From contig JASDFA010000011.1 of the NCBI GenBank assembly GCA_035772735.1, positions 1,674,001 through 1,738,000 of the forward strand: 64,000 nucleotides of DNA. The letters are read 5' to 3'. Under the pieces are notes generated by a model. The model made no database searches, had not been told where the DNA came from, and saw only the letters and a list, made by a program, of their open reading frames with translations. The stretch comes from Datura wrightii (Eukaryota; Streptophyta; Magnoliopsida; Solanales; Solanaceae). Positions 60,449 through 64,000 of the stretch are shown piece by piece. Position 1 is the first letter of the stretch; each line of letters begins with the position of its first letter. A program made the position numbers and the translations under genes.

Positions 60449-62409
60449 GCCGAACGGAGGCGGTCGATCAAATCTCCAGAAATCCGTGGGCTAACATACA
60501 CCGAAAATTGCAAAAATCAAAAATTCTCATTTATACAAAAAATAGTGATGCCGATCAAACGAAATGATAGGGCGCCAGCAGGCCTCGCAGGCTGCGCACA
60601 GCCAAAATTTGGGGTCGAACGGAGGCGGTCGATCTGATCTCGAGAAATCCGTGGGCTAACATACACCGAAAATTGCGAAAATCGTAAATTCTCATTTATG
60701 TGTAAAATAGTGATGCCGATCAAACGAAATGATAGTGCGCCCGTCACCACGCCACGCAGGCTGCGTACAGCCAAACTTTTTGGGCCAAATGGAGACGGTC
60801 GATCAAATCACCCGAAATCCGTGGGCTAACATTCTCCGAAATCCGCGAAAATCGTAAATTGTCATTTATTCGAAAAATAGTGATGCTGATCAAATGAAAT
60901 GATTGGACGCCCGTCACCAGCGACCCGCGGGCTGCACACAGCCAATATTTCGGGCCGAACGTAGGCGGTCGATCTAATCTCTAGAAATCCCTAGGCTAAC
61001 ACGCACCGAAAATTGAGAAAATCGTAAATTCTCATTTATGCGAAAAATAGTGATGCCGATCAAACGAAATGATAGGGCGCCCGTCACCAGGCCCCGCGGG
61101 CTGCGCACAGCCAAAATATGGGGCCGAACGGAGACGGTCGATCAAATCTCCAGAATCCGTGGGCTAACATACACCGAAAATCGAGAAAATCGTAAATCCT
61201 CATTTATTCGAAAAATAGTGATGCCGATCAAGCGAAATAATAGGGCGCCCATCACCAGGCCCCGCGGGCTACGCATAGCCAAAATTTGGGGCTGAACGGA
61301 GGCGGTCGATTAAATCTCGGAAAATCTGTGGGCTAACATACACCGAAAATTGCGAAAATCGTAAATTCTCATTTATGTGAAAAATAGTGATGCCGATCAA
61401 ATGAAATGGTAAGGAGACCGTCACCAGCGCCCCGCGGGCTGCGCACAGCCAAAATTTGGGGTCGAACGGAGGCGGTAGATCAAATATCCAGAAATCCCTG
61501 GGCTAACACGCACCGAAAATTGCAAAAATTGCAAATTCTCATTTGCGCGAAAAATAGTGATGTCGATCAAACGAAATGATAGGGCGCCCGTCACCAGCTC
61601 CCCGCGGGCTGCGCACAGCCAAAATTTGGTGCCGAACGGAGACGGTCGATCAAATCTCCAGAAATTTGTGGGCTAAAATACACCGAAAATCAAAAAAATC
61701 ATAAATTCTCATTTATGCAAAAAATTGTGATGCCGATCAAACGAAATGATAGGGCGCCCGTCACCAGGCCCCGCAGGCTGCGCACAGCCAAAATTTGGGG
61801 CCGAACGGAGGCGGTTGATCAAATATCCAGAAACCGTGGGCTAACATACACCGAAAATCGCAAAAATCGTAAATTCTCATTATTGCGAGAAATAGTGATG
61901 CCGATCAAACGAAATTATAGGGCACCCACCACCAGGACACGCAGGTTGTGCACAGCCAGACTTTTGGGGCCAAACGGAGACGGTCGATCAGATCTCCAGA
62001 AATCCGTGGGCAAACATTCACCGAAAACCAAGAAAATCATAAATTGTCATTTATTCGAAAAATAGTGATGCCGATCAAACAAAATGATACGGCGCCCGTC
62101 ACCAGGCCCCAAAGGCTGCGCACAGCCAAAATTTGGGGCCGAACGGAGGCGGTCGATCTGATCTCGAGAAATCCGTGGGCTAACATACACCGAAAATCGA
62201 GAAAATCATAAATTCTCATTTATGCAAAAAATAGTGATGCCGATCAAATGAAATGATAGGGCGCCCGTCAGCAGGCCCCGCAGGCTGCGCACACCCAAAA
62301 TTTGGGGCCGAACGGAGGCGGTCGATCAAATCTCCAGAAATCCGTGGGCTAACATACACCGAAAATTGCAAAAATCGTAAATTCTCATTTATGCGAAAAA
62401 TAGTGATGC

Positions 62410-62578
62410 CGATCAAACGAAATGATAGGGCGCCCGTCAGCAGGCCCCGCAGGCTGCGCACAGCCAAAATTTGGGGCCGAACGGAGGCGGTCGATCTGAT
62501 CTCGAGAAATCCGTGGGCTAACATACACCGAAAATTGAGAAAATCGTAAATTCTCATTTATTCAAAAAATAGTGATGC
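62410..62578 (+). repeat. Reference 169-bp satellite monomer
   Basis: Taken from CGATCAAACG at 62,410 to the next CGATCAAAC at 62,579. The first part is GC-rich (GGGCGCCC palindrome at 62,428, GGCTG-CGCA-CAGCC hairpin at 62,452-62,465, then AAAATTTGGGGCC). The second is AT-rich (CGAAAATTGAGAAAATCGT, AAATTCTCATTTATTC). The 169-bp period is close to nucleosome spacing. Because 169 is one more than a multiple of three, each monomer shifts the reading frame by one. Confidence 0.85.
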
Positions 62579-62651
62579 CGATCAAACAAAATAATAGGGC
62601 GCCCATCACCAGGCCCCGCGGGCTGCGCACAGCCAAAATTTGGGGCGGAAC

Positions 62652-64000
62652 GGAGGCGGTCGATTAAATCTCGAAAAATCCGTGGGCTAACACACACCGA
62701 AAATTGCGCAAATCGTAAATTCTCATTTATGCAAAAAATAGTGATGTCGATCAAACGAAATGATAGGGCGTCCGTCACCAGGCCTGGCAGGCTGCGCACA
62801 GCCAAAATTTGAGGTCGAACGGAGACGGTCGATCAAATCTCCAGAAATCCGTGGGCTAACATACACCGAAAATCGAGAAAAATCATAAATTTTCATTTAT
62901 TCGAAAAATAGTGATGCCGAACAAACAAACTGATAGGGCGCCCGTCACCAGGCCCCGCGGGCTGCGCACAGCCAAAATTTAGGGCCGAACGGAGGCGGTC
63001 GATTAAATCTCGAAAGATCCGTGGGCTAACATACACCGAAAATTGCGAAATTCATAAATTCTCATTTATGCGAAAAATAGTGATGCCGATCAAATGAAAT
63101 GATAAGGCGCCCGTCACCAGCGCCCCGCGGGCTGCACACAGCCAAAATTTGGGGCCGAACTGAGGCGGTCGATCAAATATCCAGAAATCCCTGGGCTAAC
63201 ACGCACCGAAAATCGCAAAAATTGTAAATTCTCATTTACGCAAAAAATAGTGATGCCGATCAAACGAAATGATAGGGCGCACGTCACCAGCGCCCCGCGG
63301 GCTCCGCACAGCCAAAATTTGGTGCCGAACGGAGACGGTCGATCAAATCTCCAGAAATTCGTGGGCTAACATACACCGAAAATCGAAAAAATCGTAAATT
63401 CTCATTTATGGAAAAAATTGTGATGCCGATCAAACGAAATGATAGGGCACCCATCACCAGGCCCCGCAGGCTACGCACAGCCAAAATTTGGTGCCGAACG
63501 GAGTCGGTCGATCAAATCTCCAGAAATCCATGGGCTAACATACACCGAAAATCGAGAAAATCGTAAACTCTCATTTATGCGAAAAATAGTGATGCCGATC
63601 AAACGAAATGATAGAGCGCCCGTCACCAGGCCCCGTGGGCTGCACACAGCCAAACTTTTGAGGTCGAACGGAGACGGTCGATCAGATCTCGAGAAATCCG
63701 TGGGCTAACATACACCGAAAATTGTGAAAATCGTAAATTCTCATTTATTCGAAAAATAGTGATGCCGATCAAACGAAATGATAAGGCGCCCGTCACCAGG
63801 CCCCGCAGGCTGCGCACACCCAAAATTTGGGGACGAACGCAGGCGGTCGATCTGATCTCGAGAAATTCGTGGGCAAACATACACTGAAAATCGAGAAAAT
63901 CGTAAATTCTCATTTATGCGAAAAATAGTGATGCCGATCAAACAAAATGATAGGGTGCCCGTTAGAAGGCCCCGCAAGATGCGCAGACCCAAAATTTGGG
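62652..64000 (+). repeat. 3.55-kb-spaced higher-order duplication, copy b (cut by window end)
   Basis: This is the near-identical partner of 59,100-60,448. It is still matching at the last base of the window, so the unit is longer than what is visible. Confidence 0.85.

Larger units (their letters stand above)
57598..64000 (+). repeat. Satellite block S15 (about 38 monomers, continues past the window)
   Basis: This block has regular 169-bp monomers with no spacer in 6.4 kb. Monomer subtypes alternate: GATCAAATCTCCAG, GATCTGATCTCGAG and GATTAAATCTCGAAAA. Monomers near 58,540-58,760 closely resemble those at 55,435-55,655 (for example GCACAACAGAAATTTGGGG and AAATTTGGTG), so the two sides of the retrotransposon piece are related higher-order copies. 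Confidence 0.9.

Noticed and set aside
3267..64000. CRISPR-like array
   Set aside because: The unit is 169 bp with no alternating unique spacers, no leader or cas genes, and the setting is a plant genome.

Overview
The window is nuclear plant DNA that is almost entirely repetitive. About 47 kb is a tandem satellite with a 169-bp period, roughly 280 monomers all in one orientation. A Solanaceae source is the best inference: a degenerate SINE near position 1,600 resembles the TS/SolS family, and the LTR retrotransposon pieces resemble those common in that family. I cannot name the species. There is no intact host gene; the only recognisable protein-coding sequence is a truncated Ty3/gypsy gag.

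Layout. Positions 1-1,853 are AT-rich, non-satellite DNA with the SINE, forming the flank of the array. Positions 1,854 to about 3,113 are an LTR-derived sequence on the minus strand that lies exactly at the array edge. From 3,124 to 64,000 the satellite runs in 15 blocks (S1-S15). They are separated by 13 copies of a composite spacer (Sp1-Sp13, 0.6-1.0 kb each) and by one retrotransposon fragment (56,056-57,597: gag, primer-binding site and partial LTR, minus strand).

Each spacer has the same order: segment A (about 550 bp), then the AT-rich half of a satellite monomer (about 80 bp), then segment B (about 340 bp). Read on the minus strand, B begins TGTTACACCCC, carries an array of 28-bp palindromic repeats and, in six copies, a TATATATA box. 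It therefore looks like the promoter end of an LTR. The spacers all face the same way and enter and leave the satellite at nearly constant monomer phases: most blocks are a whole number plus 0.7 monomers. This points to one founding spacer that was amplified together with the satellite.

Higher-order structure is layered. There is a macro-repeat of about 1.94 kb at 4.6-10.3 kb, a 2.52/2.35-kb tandem duplication at 24.7-29.5 kb, an older duplication of about 2.0 kb at 39.1-42.6 kb, a near-identical 3,128-bp tandem duplication at 42.9-49.1 kb with a third partial copy, and a 3,552-bp-spaced duplication that runs off the right end. The whole reads as a retrotransposon-related satellite in methylated heterochromatin, possibly centromeric or pericentromeric, that evolves by unequal exchange. 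The numerous 60-155 codon open frames are by-products of the 169-bp period and not genes. All boundaries were placed by eye and may be off by a few bases; no alignments or searches were run.
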